Notes: generated by a model not told the origin, from the letters alone. Shown: positions 1 through 8,364, counted from the stretch's first letter. The stretch is DNA of 52,900 bases from JBOFEH01 sp051650265 (GCA_051650265.1 JBOFIR010000024.1:1-52900), one strand, 5' to 3'. Made by a program: numbers and translations.

Positions 1-123
1 CGGGGGCTGTGGTATAAGCTGGCTGAGGCGGTTAGTCAGGTGGTAGACACTATGAGTCTACAGGAGCTTGCAGATCGCTATACAAAACAAGATCAGGAGG
101 TACCTTATGAAGATTTCTACTAA
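1..123 (+). CDS. C-terminal end of an Rrf2-family transcriptional regulator (partial)
   Basis: The window opens inside a reading frame that gives 40 residues before TAA at 121-123. The fragment has the pattern LWYKLAEAVSQVVDTMSLQEL, which matches the end of the Rrf2/CymR/IscR fold (a tryptophan, a helix, then a T/S-L-x-D/E-L motif), and it aligns with the C-terminus of the next protein. Rrf2 proteins are winged-helix regulators of cysteine, Fe-S or redox genes. The DNA-binding half lies outside the window, so target and ligand cannot be judged. Its last 17 bases overlap the next gene, and the Shine-Dalgarno sequence of that gene lies inside this one. This implies co-translation. Confidence 0.7.
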   Translation, partial: RGLWYKLAEAVSQVVDTMSLQELADRYTKQDQEVPYEDFY

Positions 124-559
124 AGGAAGATATGGCCTAAGGTCACTGATAGACCTTGCAGTCCATGATGAGGATGCACCGATTTCTTTGGCAATCATCG
201 CAAAGCGCCAAGGGATTTCTATGAACTACCTAGAACAAGTCATAGCGATTCTGAAGCGTAGCCAGATTGTCAAAAGTATCAAGGGGGCAAATGGGGGATA
301 CAAACTCAATACTTCAATCCATCAGTTAACATTGAAAGAGATCTTGACTGTATTGGAGGGAGACTTAAAAGTGATAGAATATGACGCACTACCAGAACAA
401 GAAACACCACTCGTGAGATGTGTGCGAGAAGCAGTTTGGCAACCTATTGATGACGCTGTCGATAAAGTGTTATGTCAGCTGACGTTAGCAGATATGGTAG
501 AGGAGTATCGCTCACTTGAGCAAGGAAAACTAAGCTATTTTTATAGTTATATTATTTGA
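107..559 (+). CDS. Rrf2-family (CymR-like) transcriptional regulator
   Basis: A 150-residue winged-helix protein starting MKISTKGRYGLRSLIDLA, the classic Rrf2 N-terminus. The recognition region (about 28-66) contains YLEQVIAILK and the wing motif GANGGY. The ATG at 107 has AGGAGG at 95-100, six bases upstream; an in-frame TTG at 68 lacks both the site and family similarity. Only two cysteines follow the DNA-binding domain (C105, C123), so the three-cysteine Fe-S set of IscR is absent. This makes it more like CymR, the repressor of cysteine metabolism that works with cysteine synthase. The next gene, 25 bases on, is a sulfhydrylase using sulfide, which fits sulfur control. The specific CymR identity is inference. 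Confidence 0.85.
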   Translation: MKISTKGRYGLRSLIDLAVHDEDAPISLAIIAKRQGISMNYLEQVIAILKRSQIVKSIKGANGGYKLNTSIHQLTLKEILTVLEGDLKVIEYDALPEQETPLVRCVREAVWQPIDDAVDKVLCQLTLADMVEEYRSLEQGKLSYFYSYII

Positions 560-584
560 GACACCAAAGGGAGGATTAGGAAAT

Positions 585-1859
585 ATGAAGAAGAACTTAA
601 GATTTGAGACATTACAGCTTCACGCAGGGCAGACTGCAGATCCAACGACAGGCTCACGTGCAGTGCCTATTTATCAAACATCATCGTATGTATTTGAAGA
701 TACCACACATGCAGAAAATCTCTTTTCGCTCAAAGAGTCAGGTAATATCTATACACGTATGATGAATCCGACTACAGCTGTATTTGAAGAACGTATGGCG
801 GCACTTGAAGGCGGTGTAGGCGCGGTTGCAGTCGCATCTGGGTCAGCAGCGATCACATATGCAATTCTCAATATTGCAGGTGCAGGTGACGAGATTGTTG
901 CAGCATCTACACTATATGGAGGGACATTCAACTTATTAGGCAAGACGCTACCTAAGTTAGGGATCAAGACTGTATTTGTAGATCAAGAAGAAGTAGGAAA
1001 CTTTGAGCAGGCAATTACAGAACGTACCAAAGCTATCTATATTGAGGCACTAGGTAATCCTGGGATCAATATTATCGATATGGAGGCAGTGGCACAGATT
1101 GCACATGCGCATGGGATTCCATTAATCGTAGATAGTACATTTGCTACACCTTACCTTCTTAGACCGATTGAGTGGGGCGCAGATATTGTCGTTCATTCTG
1201 CTACAAAGTTTATCGGTGGGCACGGTACGACGATCGGTGGTGTAGTTGTAGATAGTGGTAAGTTTGATTGGGCAGCTAGCGGACGTTTCCCAGAATTTAC
1301 AGAGCCAGACGAGAGTTACCACGGTATCCGCTATGCACAAGACTTAGGGGAAGCAGCGTATATCCTTAAGCTCAGAGTACAGCTTCTAAGAGATACGGGG
1401 GCGTGTATTAGTCCTTTCAATGCGTTCTTATTACTCCAAGGGTTAGAGACACTGTCTCTAAGAGTAGAGCGACATGTAGAGAATGCCAATAAGCTTGCAG
1501 CGTATCTTGCAGCGCATCCAAAGGTGGCTTGGGTAAACTACCCAGCACTAGAGGGCAATAAGTACTACGAGCTTGGCAAGAAATACTTCCCTAAAGGTGT
1601 GGGAGCTATCTTCACTGTAGGGATAGAAGGCGGCGAAGCAGCTACGCGTCAGGTGATTGATCGTCTAGAGATTTTCTCTCAGCTTGCAAATGTAGCAGAT
1701 GCTAAGTCACTTGTAATCCATCCTGCAAGTACAACGCATCAGCAGCTTTCAGAGGCAGATCAGCTTGCTGCAGGTGTATCACCAGATATGATCAGACTTT
1801 CTATAGGTCTTGAAAATATTGAAGACCTCATTGAAGACTTTGAACAGGCATTAGCCTAA
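585..1859 (+). CDS. metY: O-acetylhomoserine sulfhydrylase (PLP enzyme)
   Basis: A 424-residue cytosolic enzyme of the Cys/Met-metabolism PLP family. It joins sulfide (or methanethiol) to O-acetylhomoserine to give homocysteine (or methionine). The PLP lysine is K208 in SATKFIGGHGT, preceded by the cofactor aspartate D183 in IVDSTFATPY. The N-terminal YTRMMNPTT segment and the 420-430 residue length favour the OAH sulfhydrylase branch over the shorter cystathionine gamma-synthases (about 380). AAAGGGAGGA lies about ten bases before the ATG. It directly follows two Rrf2-type regulators, probably in one transcript, and ends in a strong bidirectional terminator. Confidence 0.93.
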   Translation: MKKNLRFETLQLHAGQTADPTTGSRAVPIYQTSSYVFEDTTHAENLFSLKESGNIYTRMMNPTTAVFEERMAALEGGVGAVAVASGSAAITYAILNIAGAGDEIVAASTLYGGTFNLLGKTLPKLGIKTVFVDQEEVGNFEQAITERTKAIYIEALGNPGINIIDMEAVAQIAHAHGIPLIVDSTFATPYLLRPIEWGADIVVHSATKFIGGHGTTIGGVVVDSGKFDWAASGRFPEFTEPDESYHGIRYAQDLGEAAYILKLRVQLLRDTGACISPFNAFLLLQGLETLSLRVERHVENANKLAAYLAAHPKVAWVNYPALEGNKYYELGKKYFPKGVGAIFTVGIEGGEAATRQVIDRLEIFSQLANVADAKSLVIHPASTTHQQLSEADQLAAGVSPDMIRLSIGLENIEDLIEDFEQALA

Positions 1860-1868
1860 ATAAACGTC

Positions 1869-1897
1869 AAAAAGCAGTCTCTTAGAGACTGCTTTTT
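1869..1897. terminator. Bidirectional rho-independent terminator
   Basis: A 13-bp perfect stem (1869-1881 with 1885-1897) with a three-base loop, starting in five A and ending in five T. It therefore works on both strands. It separates metY from the convergent DUF305 gene. An outer ACGT/ACGT-type pairing extends the base. Confidence 0.92.
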
Positions 1898-1902
1898 AAC
1901 GT

Positions 1903-2550
1903 TTACTGTTTGAGTTGTATGAGAAGCTGCTCCATCTCAGGCAACTGATCTTTTTGGGTCTGGACAATCTGTTGTGCCAGTTTGTGCACCGCAGGATTGG
2001 TGGTATAAAGCAGGATATTCTCTGCCATAGCAATAGCACCTTTGTGGTGAGGAATCATCTCTTCTAAGAAGAGCACATTGACATTGGAACTATTGGGCTG
2101 GGCGGACATACCTTTGTCCATTTCTGCCATGATGGCATGGTAGGCTTTGATATATTCAGTATCATCATCTTTGGCAAGATCACTACTTTGCTGAAGTTTG
2201 GCGATGAGCCCTTTCATCACACCAACCTCTTGTTCCTGTGCTGTGATGATCTTTTGTGCAAGTGTCTTGAGCTCTGCATTATCTGTGTATTTCAGGATGT
2301 TCTTGGACATCCCAATGGCAGCTTCATGGTGCGGGATCATCTCGTAGAGAAAATCAAGTGTGGCATTACCAGTAATAGGTGCTTTGTCCATATGATCCTT
2401 CATGGTATGATAAATATGTTTGTAGGTGGCAATATACTGGCAAGTATGTTGTTTGCAAAGTCTACCTTCTTGTGGTGTTGCATAAATGGATTGGGTACTT
2501 CCCAACATGAGGAGTGCCAAAAGAAAAAGGGTTCTTAAAACATGTTTCAT
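1903..2550 (-). CDS. Exported DUF305 protein with two MIPHH repeats
   Basis: A 215-residue protein with a signal peptide (positive start, hydrophobic residues 6-22, likely cleavage near A24). It holds two copies of the DUF305 core: FLYEMIPHHEAAIGMSKNIL and FLEEMIPHHKGAIAMAENIL, each followed by a Q-x-x-E/D...M helix. DUF305 proteins form ferritin-like four-helix bundles; the histidine pairs are thought to bind metal, and several members sit in copper-resistance loci. Here the tandem copies could form one bundle with two His-His sites. The start has CGAGGT upstream. It is divergent from the DUF4438 gene. Role beyond a possible metal-binding function outside the membrane is unknown. Confidence 0.85.
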   Translation of the reverse strand: MKHVLRTLFLLALLMLGSTQSIYATPQEGRLCKQHTCQYIATYKHIYHTMKDHMDKAPITGNATLDFLYEMIPHHEAAIGMSKNILKYTDNAELKTLAQKIITAQEQEVGVMKGLIAKLQQSSDLAKDDDTEYIKAYHAIMAEMDKGMSAQPNSSNVNVLFLEEMIPHHKGAIAMAENILLYTTNPAVHKLAQQIVQTQKDQLPEMEQLLIQLKQ

Positions 2551-2590
2551 CTAGAATACCTCGTTTCGACAATTTCATAAGTTTATCCCG

Positions 2591-2611
2591 CTTAGTATGT
2601 ACTAAACTAAG
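2591..2611. promoter_or_regulatory. Inverted-repeat element between divergent genes
   Basis: TTAGT-ATGT-ACTAA forms a 14-bp imperfect-centre palindrome at 2592-2605, and a third half site ACTAAG follows at 2606-2611. It sits in the 112-base gap between the minus-strand DUF305 gene and the plus-strand DUF4438 gene, just upstream of an A/T-rich TATGATAAAAT stretch that may be a -10 region. It looks like an operator; the regulator is not identifiable. Confidence 0.35.
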
Positions 2612-2662
2612 AATTTTATGATAAAATAACACCAATACTGACAAAAGAAAAGGAGATTAGAT

Positions 2663-3517
2663 ATGCTAAATACAAATAAACCAAACGTTGTGAAGTGGTC
2701 TGTACAAGGGAAGATTCATCATCCAGTAGGTGGAGGGTACCGTATCACACACGAGGGAGTACCTATGATTTTACCAGCTACAGGCGGTATTTCTTATAAT
2801 GTAAAGATTGGAGATTCTGCTTTTGGATGGGCTGGGGATCATGTAGAACCAGGGGTATCTATTCGTAATGAAGATAACAATGAAAATGCAGCACTCATGA
2901 CATTTGCTTGTGTTGGGAATGAAGTACGTGTCACAACAGGGGATGCAAAAGGTTCAAAAGGTTATGTGACAGGGATGCATGGAGGAATTGACCATGTACT
3001 GATCCACTTTGATGAAGAGACATTAGAAAAACTTGCAATCGATGATAAGATGATGATCAAAGCTTATGGACAAGGCTTACAACTCACAGATTATCCAGAT
3101 GTGAAGCTTATGAGTATTGATCCAGATCTGTTCGAAAAGCTTGGAATCACAGAAAAAGATGGTAAGCTTCAAGTACCTGTAGTAGCAACAGTACCACCAT
3201 ACCTTATGGGATCAGGGATTGGTTCACCAAGTGCTTACACAGGAGATTATGATATTATGACTGCTGATATGGAAGAGATCAAAAGACTCGGCCTTGACCA
3301 GCTTAAATTTGGGGATTTAGTTTTATTAGAAGACTGCGATAATAGTTATGGTAGAGGGTATTTCAAAGGTGCTATATCAATTGGGGTAGTCGTACATAGT
3401 GATTGCGTGAAAGCTGGACATGGACCTGGTATCACAACGATTATGGTGAGTAAGACACCTATGATTGAAGCAGTAATTGACCAAGAGGCGAATATCGGAA
3501 ACTATATGAATCGTTAG
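2663..3517 (+). CDS. DUF4438 family protein
   Basis: A 284-residue soluble protein recognised as the DUF4438 family from its glycine-rich N-terminal part (GGYRITHEGVPMILPATGG, FGWAGDHVEPG) and the central TGDAKGSKGYVTG and C-terminal GRGYFKGA segments. The family is widespread in anaerobes and has no assigned reaction. The repeated aspartate/histidine-containing loops could bind metal, but no catalytic set can be named from sequence. The ATG has AAAAGGAGA eight bases upstream. The antiporter gene follows 42 bases later, so the pair is probably co-transcribed. Confidence 0.75.
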   Translation: MLNTNKPNVVKWSVQGKIHHPVGGGYRITHEGVPMILPATGGISYNVKIGDSAFGWAGDHVEPGVSIRNEDNNENAALMTFACVGNEVRVTTGDAKGSKGYVTGMHGGIDHVLIHFDEETLEKLAIDDKMMIKAYGQGLQLTDYPDVKLMSIDPDLFEKLGITEKDGKLQVPVVATVPPYLMGSGIGSPSAYTGDYDIMTADMEEIKRLGLDQLKFGDLVLLEDCDNSYGRGYFKGAISIGVVVHSDCVKAGHGPGITTIMVSKTPMIEAVIDQEANIGNYMNR

Positions 3518-3559
3518 TATCAGGCGATAGGCAAACATTTGACAGCGAAGGAGACAACA

Positions 3560-4855
3560 ATGAAAACTCGAAATGAAAAAGGAAATCCGTGGGCGCTGAT
3601 CCCGATTGTGATTTTCCTTGTATTATTTATTGGATCAGGGATTGTAACAAAGGATTTCTACAAGATGCCAGTACTTGTGGCATTCTTTATTGCAGCAGCG
3701 GTAGCACTAGGGATGAATCACAAGGAAAGCTTGCACACAAAACTTGAGGTGTTTTGTAAAGGTGCAGGTAATAGCAATATTATGATGATGTGTATCATCT
3801 TCTTATTGGCAGGTGCTTTTGGCAGTGTGGCAAAGGAGATGGGGGCAGTTGAGTCAACAGTAAATCTGAGTCTTACCATTTTACCACCGCAGCTTTTAGT
3901 ACCAGGACTCTTTATTATAGGATGTTTTATCTCTGTAGCCATGGGGACATCTGTAGGAACGATCACAGCGCTGACACCTATAGGGCTTGGGATTGCTGAG
4001 ACAACAGGCATTTCGGCTCCCCTTATTATAGGGGCAATCATCAGTGGTGGGATGTTTGGAGATAACCTCTCTATGATTTCAGATACCACGATTGCAGCTG
4101 TACGTACCCAAGGTTGTGAGCTTAAAGATAAGTTCAAGACCAACTTCTTTATTGTACTACCAGCAGCTATCATTACATTTGTGATCTTGACAGTGATGAC
4201 GCTGAATGTACAAGGTGGATTAGATGCGCAGCATCCATTTGAACTTATCAAAGTACTTCCTTACTTAGCTGTACTTGGTGGTGCACTCATTGGAATCAAT
4301 GTGTTTGTGCTACTAGGAAGTGGTGTATTATTTGCAGGTGTGATTGGTCTGGCAACTGGTGCTTTTGATATCTTTGGCCTCGCACAGACTGTATCTGCAG
4401 GGATGATGGGGATGGAAGATTTGGCGATGCTCTCTATCGTAGTAGGGGGAACGCTAGAACTGATAAAACATCATGGTGGGATCGACTACCTCATGTACTT
4501 TATCAAGAGTCGTATTCGCTCTAAGAAAGGTGCAGAGTTTGGTATTGCAGCACTTGTAAGTATCGTAGACTTATGTACAGCTAACAATACGATTGCAATC
4601 GTTGTGGCTGGACCAGTTGCAAAAGAAATTGCAGATGAGTATGAGATTGATCCAAGAAAGACGGCAAGTATCTTGGATATCTTCTCAGCTTGTTGGCAAG
4701 GTATTATTCCATATGGTGCCCAAGTATTAGCGGCAGCAGGCCTTGCGGGGATTACCCCAATGGCGATATTAGGTTACTTACATTACCCAATACTAATGGG
4801 GATTTGTGGACTGATTGCAATTGCAATAGGTTTCCCTAAGTTACAAAGAAAATAA
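3560..4855 (+). CDS. NhaC-type Na+/H+ antiporter family membrane protein
   Basis: A 431-residue polytopic inner-membrane protein, about eleven hydrophobic spans. It carries the family block GTSVGTITALTPIGLGIAE (about residue 130-150) and then GGMFGDNLSMISDTTIAA, with charged residues in the membrane (D near the N of GDN, D in SDT) as in NhaC antiporters. The ATG at 3560 has AAGGAG at 3548-3553; an in-frame TTG at 3539 has no site. NhaC proteins exchange Na+ for H+, and some exchange organic acids such as malate/lactate, so the true substrate is open. Pairing with DUF4438 may hint at a metabolite rather than simple pH control. A terminator follows. Confidence 0.85.
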   Translation: MKTRNEKGNPWALIPIVIFLVLFIGSGIVTKDFYKMPVLVAFFIAAAVALGMNHKESLHTKLEVFCKGAGNSNIMMMCIIFLLAGAFGSVAKEMGAVESTVNLSLTILPPQLLVPGLFIIGCFISVAMGTSVGTITALTPIGLGIAETTGISAPLIIGAIISGGMFGDNLSMISDTTIAAVRTQGCELKDKFKTNFFIVLPAAIITFVILTVMTLNVQGGLDAQHPFELIKVLPYLAVLGGALIGINVFVLLGSGVLFAGVIGLATGAFDIFGLAQTVSAGMMGMEDLAMLSIVVGGTLELIKHHGGIDYLMYFIKSRIRSKKGAEFGIAALVSIVDLCTANNTIAIVVAGPVAKEIADEYEIDPRKTASILDIFSACWQGIIPYGAQVLAAAGLAGITPMAILGYLHYPILMGICGLIAIAIGFPKLQRK

Positions 4856-4870
4856 GTATATAAGCTTATC

Positions 4871-4910
4871 AAAGAGACATCTACTACCATGCACAGATGT
4901 CTCTTTTTTT
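4871..4910 (+). terminator. Rho-independent terminator after the antiporter gene
   Basis: The 12-bp perfect stem AAAGAGACATCT / AGATGTCTCTTT (4871-4882, 4895-4906) is followed by a run of T. It lies 15 bases after the stop codon. Confidence 0.9.
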
Positions 4911-4936
4911 ATGAGTATTATTTCATCTAAAATATA

Positions 4937-4945
4937 TGGTATAAT
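4937..4945 (+). promoter_or_regulatory. Extended -10 promoter (TGG-TATAAT)
   Basis: A perfect TATAAT at 4940-4945 preceded by TG one base away, about 40 bases before the next start codon and after a terminator. No good -35 is seen, as is usual for extended -10 promoters. Confidence 0.55.
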
Positions 4946-4985
4946 CTAAAATAATAACAATAAAACAAACTAAAGGAGAGACATT

Positions 4986-5447
4986 ATGACGACAAAAAAT
5001 ACAGGACTTGACCAACTTACAATTGAAGATGGGCGTGTCATCTTTACAAAAGCAACAGGTGAATCAATGGATATGCCAAACCTCACTAAGATTGTAGCAC
5101 TCTATGAGGCGCACAAAGCAGATGAGATTGGTGCACGTGCCAAAGAAGTATTAGACCGTGGAATGGGTGCATTACTCATCACAGAAGTGATGATGGATAT
5201 GACTAATGACAAGACGAATGAGCGTTTTGAAAATGGTGAGATCAGTAAGACAATGAGACATGTCAACACATACAATATCGTACTTGAGAGTCATTTAGAG
5301 CAAGCAATTGCAGGTTTTGATGGTGATTTTGAGACATGTAAATTTGCAGAGTTCCCATATGGAATCGTGATCGAGAGAGAAAAGTACCCAACTTACAAAA
5401 ATACAACGTATTGCATCGATGCGATCCGTCAAGTGATCGAAGCATAA
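4986..5447 (+). CDS. Uncharacterised 153-residue protein
   Basis: I do not recognise this family. It is soluble, without signal peptide or membrane span, mixed alpha/beta in appearance, with two cysteines (in ETCKFAEFP and TTYCIDA). The middle holds a methionine-rich stretch (ITEVMMDMTND). AAAGGAGAG precedes the ATG, and a TGG-TATAAT promoter lies just upstream. proA follows 29 bases later, so the two are probably co-transcribed. That is the only clue to function. Confidence 0.8.
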   Translation: MTTKNTGLDQLTIEDGRVIFTKATGESMDMPNLTKIVALYEAHKADEIGARAKEVLDRGMGALLITEVMMDMTNDKTNERFENGEISKTMRHVNTYNIVLESHLEQAIAGFDGDFETCKFAEFPYGIVIEREKYPTYKNTTYCIDAIRQVIEA

Positions 5448-5476
5448 TTAGAAAATAAGATGAGGGAGGAATAGAC

Positions 5477-6760
5477 ATGACAATATATGAAGCAGCGAAA
5501 CAAGCCCGCAAAGCGTCTATACAGCTAGCAGCAACTCAAGGTGATATCAAAAACAAAGCACTTCAAGGGATTATTGATGCCCTAAGAAGCCGCACAAATG
5601 AGATCTTAGAGGCAAACCAAAGAGACATTGAAAGAAGTGAACAAGAAGGTTTGGATATGCCGCTCCTTAAGCGCCTAAAGTTTGATGAAGCAAAAATAGA
5701 GGATTGCATCAAAGGGATTGAAAGCCTCATCGCTATGGAAAATCCAGTAGGTAAAGTACAGCTTCAAACAGAGCTTGATGATGGGCTCATGCTCACACGT
5801 ATCTCATGTCCTATTGGGGTGATTGGTGTAATCTTTGAGTCACGTCCTGATGCGCTGGTACAAATCTCTAGTTTATGTCTCAAGAGTGGCAATGCAGCCC
5901 TACTCAAAGGTGGTAGTGAAGCAAAGGAAACCAACCGTATCCTCTATGAGATCATTGCTGAAGCTACTGAGGCAATGGGTATTGCACCAGGCTGGATCGT
6001 GCTTATGGAAAGCAGAGAAGATGTAAGTGAGATCCTCAAGATGGATAAGGAGATCGACCTTCTGATTCCTAGAGGATCAAACGCTTTTGTAAGTTATATC
6101 ATGAAGAACTCGAATATCCCTGTAATGGGACACGCGGATGGGATCTGCCACTCTTATGTAGATCAAGCGGCAGATATTGATCTGGCAGTATCAGTAGTAG
6201 CAGACTCAAAAGCGCAGTATGTATCTGTGTGCAATGCACTAGAGACATTACTTGTACACCAAGCAGTAGCAGAGACTTTCTTACCAAAACTCCAAAAAGA
6301 GCTTGTGGCAAGAGGCGTTACGATTAAGGGGTGTGATAAGACACGTCAGATTATCGATGTCTTAGATGCAACTGATGAAGATTGGCAAACAGAGTATCTT
6401 GATTATATTCTCTCAATCAAGGTCGTAGCGGATCTTGCAGAAGCGATTGAGCATATCAATACGTATGGTTCAGGTCATACGGATGCGATTATCACAGAAG
6501 ATTTAGAAGCCTTCAATACCTTTATGGCACTTGTAGATACAGGGAATGTGTTCCATAATGTATCAACACGCTTTAGTGATGGTTTCCGTTATGGCTTTGG
6601 TGCAGAAGTAGGTGTCAGTACATCTAAGATTCATGCACGTGGACCAGTAGGAATCGAAGGGTTACTCATCTATAAATATAAGCTAACAGGGCATGGTCAT
6701 ATTGTAGGGGACTATGCTTCAGGTAAAAAGCAGTTCAAACATCGCCATATTAGGGGCTAA
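5477..6760 (+). CDS. proA: Gamma-glutamyl phosphate reductase (proline synthesis)
   Basis: A 427-residue cytosolic NADPH enzyme of the aldehyde dehydrogenase superfamily. It reduces gamma-glutamyl phosphate to glutamate semialdehyde, the second step of proline synthesis. The catalytic cysteine is C252 in the motif SVCNALETLLV; the cofactor loop SGNAALLKGGSEA spans about 137-149, and GVIGVIFESRPD is present. Length is normal (about 415-430). GAGGGAGGA lies ahead of the ATG. The usual partner proB (glutamate 5-kinase) is not next to it, so it must be elsewhere or be replaced. It ends at a bidirectional terminator. Confidence 0.95.
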   Translation: MTIYEAAKQARKASIQLAATQGDIKNKALQGIIDALRSRTNEILEANQRDIERSEQEGLDMPLLKRLKFDEAKIEDCIKGIESLIAMENPVGKVQLQTELDDGLMLTRISCPIGVIGVIFESRPDALVQISSLCLKSGNAALLKGGSEAKETNRILYEIIAEATEAMGIAPGWIVLMESREDVSEILKMDKEIDLLIPRGSNAFVSYIMKNSNIPVMGHADGICHSYVDQAADIDLAVSVVADSKAQYVSVCNALETLLVHQAVAETFLPKLQKELVARGVTIKGCDKTRQIIDVLDATDEDWQTEYLDYILSIKVVADLAEAIEHINTYGSGHTDAIITEDLEAFNTFMALVDTGNVFHNVSTRFSDGFRYGFGAEVGVSTSKIHARGPVGIEGLLIYKYKLTGHGHIVGDYASGKKQFKHRHIRG

Positions 6761-6762
6761 AT

Positions 6763-6793
6763 AAAAAGGAGACTTCAGTGAAGTCTCCTTTTT
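6763..6793. terminator. Bidirectional rho-independent terminator
   Basis: A 14-bp perfect stem (6763-6776 with 6780-6793), loop AGT, with five A on the left and five T on the right. It serves proA and the convergent CorC-type gene. Confidence 0.92.
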
Positions 6794-6800
6794 GTTTGGA

Positions 6801-8087
6801 TTATAATAGATCACCCACACTCAGCTGATCATCTTCATCTGGTGCAATAGCAATCTTGATTCTATTAATACGGTTGTTTGTTGTTTCTTCGATCGTCATT
6901 GTAAGATTCTCAAAGGTAATGACTTCACCTTCATCAGGGAAGCGATCCAATAGACCGATTACAAACCCACCAATTGAGTCAAACTCATTTGAGCTAATAT
7001 CAATACCTAAGTATTCATTCACTTCAGGGATACGACATGTACCTGCTACAAGCCATAAGTTTTCTTCAAGTTCTCTAAAGTTATCTTCTGAGATATCATA
7101 TTCATCATCGATGTCACCAACGATTTCTTCGATCAAGTCTTCCATGGTTACAAGACCTGAAGTACCGCCGTATTCGTCTACGACAATGGCCATACCGATT
7201 TTTTTGAGACGCATTTCTTTGAATAATTCATCGATGCGTTTGAATTCATGGATAAAGTAGATTTCTCGGAGGAAGTCTTTAACTTTGAAAGTTTTTGGAT
7301 CAAATTGCTTAAGAAGCAAGTCCTTTATATATAAAACACCAACTATGTTATCGTATGTTTCTTCAAATACAGGCATACGTGAGAACTGTTCTTCTTTGTA
7401 CAGTTCCATGATTTCCTCATATGTAGCATCTATATCGATGGCAATCATATCTGTACGAGGGATCATCACATCTTTGGTATAAGAATCACCAAAACTGAAC
7501 ACGTTGTAAATCATAGTTTTTTCTTCATCTTCCAGTACGCCTTCTTCGTGGCTCACTGTTACGATCGTTTTTAACTCATCTTCAGTGATGAATGGCTTGT
7601 TGGTATCTATCTTTCCACCAAATAATGTAATGATGGCATTTGAAATAAACATGAGCACCTTAACGATAGGACTAAACAATGCGACTACCACAGCAATTGG
7701 TTTTGAAACCTTTACAGCTACTTTTTGTGCATTCTGTGTGGATAGAGATTTTGGTGTGATTTCTCCAAAGATTAGAACGAGAAGCGTCATAATCCCTGTT
7801 GCAATACCTGCCCCAGCGCTACCGAACGCATTTGTTGCGATCACCGTTGCGAGAGAAGAAGCACCAATGTTAACAATGTTATTACCTACTAAGATCGAGC
7901 CCAAAAGTTTATTAGGATCTTCAATGAGTTTGCTTACGAGTTTTGCACCCTTGATGTTTTGCTCAACCATGTGTCTTGCATCAATCTTGCTAATAGACAT
8001 CAAGGCTGTTTCAGATGCAGAGAAGAAACCTGACCCTATTAATAATAAAATAAGAATAGAAATTTGTACCAACTGTACCGAATCCAA
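6801..8087 (-). CDS. CNNM/CorC (HlyC)-type membrane protein with CBS pair
   Basis: A 428-residue protein with three parts: an N-terminal DUF21/CNNM membrane domain (about 1-190, four hydrophobic spans, with the family motif GSGFFSASETALMS), a CBS pair (about 200-325, including VMIPRTDM and DEYGGTSGLVTMEDL), and a C-terminal CorC/HlyC domain (about 345-420, GFVIGLLDRFPDEG). Relatives such as Bacillus MpfA export Mg2+; older names include hemolysin C. The start is TTG at 8087-8085, with AGGAGAG about ten bases upstream; the first ATG is at codon 30, inside the first span, so TTG is the better choice. Transport of Mg2+ is inferred from family. Confidence 0.88.
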   Translation of the reverse strand: MDSVQLVQISILILLLIGSGFFSASETALMSISKIDARHMVEQNIKGAKLVSKLIEDPNKLLGSILVGNNIVNIGASSLATVIATNAFGSAGAGIATGIMTLLVLIFGEITPKSLSTQNAQKVAVKVSKPIAVVVALFSPIVKVLMFISNAIITLFGGKIDTNKPFITEDELKTIVTVSHEEGVLEDEEKTMIYNVFSFGDSYTKDVMIPRTDMIAIDIDATYEEIMELYKEEQFSRMPVFEETYDNIVGVLYIKDLLLKQFDPKTFKVKDFLREIYFIHEFKRIDELFKEMRLKKIGMAIVVDEYGGTSGLVTMEDLIEEIVGDIDDEYDISEDNFRELEENLWLVAGTCRIPEVNEYLGIDISSNEFDSIGGFVIGLLDRFPDEGEVITFENLTMTIEETTNNRINRIKIAIAPDEDDQLSVGDLL

Positions 8088-8310
8088 TTTTAAATCACTC
8101 TCCTAAAAGTTGAAAAAATGTATTATCTTAATTTGATATTTAAATTATATACTATTATATAATTATGAAGTATATATAAAAAATAGCAAATTATAGTTAG
8201 AGTTATTATAAGATAAATACAAGGTTTTTGCAACTAAGTTTAAATGGTAATGCTTTAAAGTATATCTATGCATCTGTGTACTTAGTATGTGTCAAAAACA
8301 GTCAGAGTAT

Positions 8311-8338
8311 TAAAGATTTAATATTTCTAAACCGACAT
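8311..8338 (+). promoter_or_regulatory. Sigma-28 (SigD/FliA)-like promoter for the flagellar unit
   Basis: TAAA at 8311-8314, 16 bases, then ACCGACAT at 8331-8338. This compares with the motility sigma consensus TAAA-N15/16-GCCGATAA (5 of 8 in the -10, with the core CCGA kept). It is 26 bases before the first gene of the flagellar unit. The rest of the 277-base gap (8088-8364) is A/T-rich and holds nothing else I recognise. Confidence 0.5.
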
Positions 8339-8364
8339 ATATAGCAGAAGAGCGAGGTGAAACT

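Noticed and set aside
560..584. SAM (S-box) or T-box leader before metY.
   Set aside because: Only 25 bases separate metY from the regulator gene; no room for a riboswitch.
2137..2538. A 133-codon plus-strand frame opposite the DUF305 gene.
   Set aside because: It is a shadow of a gene with clear signal peptide and repeats; no ribosome-binding site.
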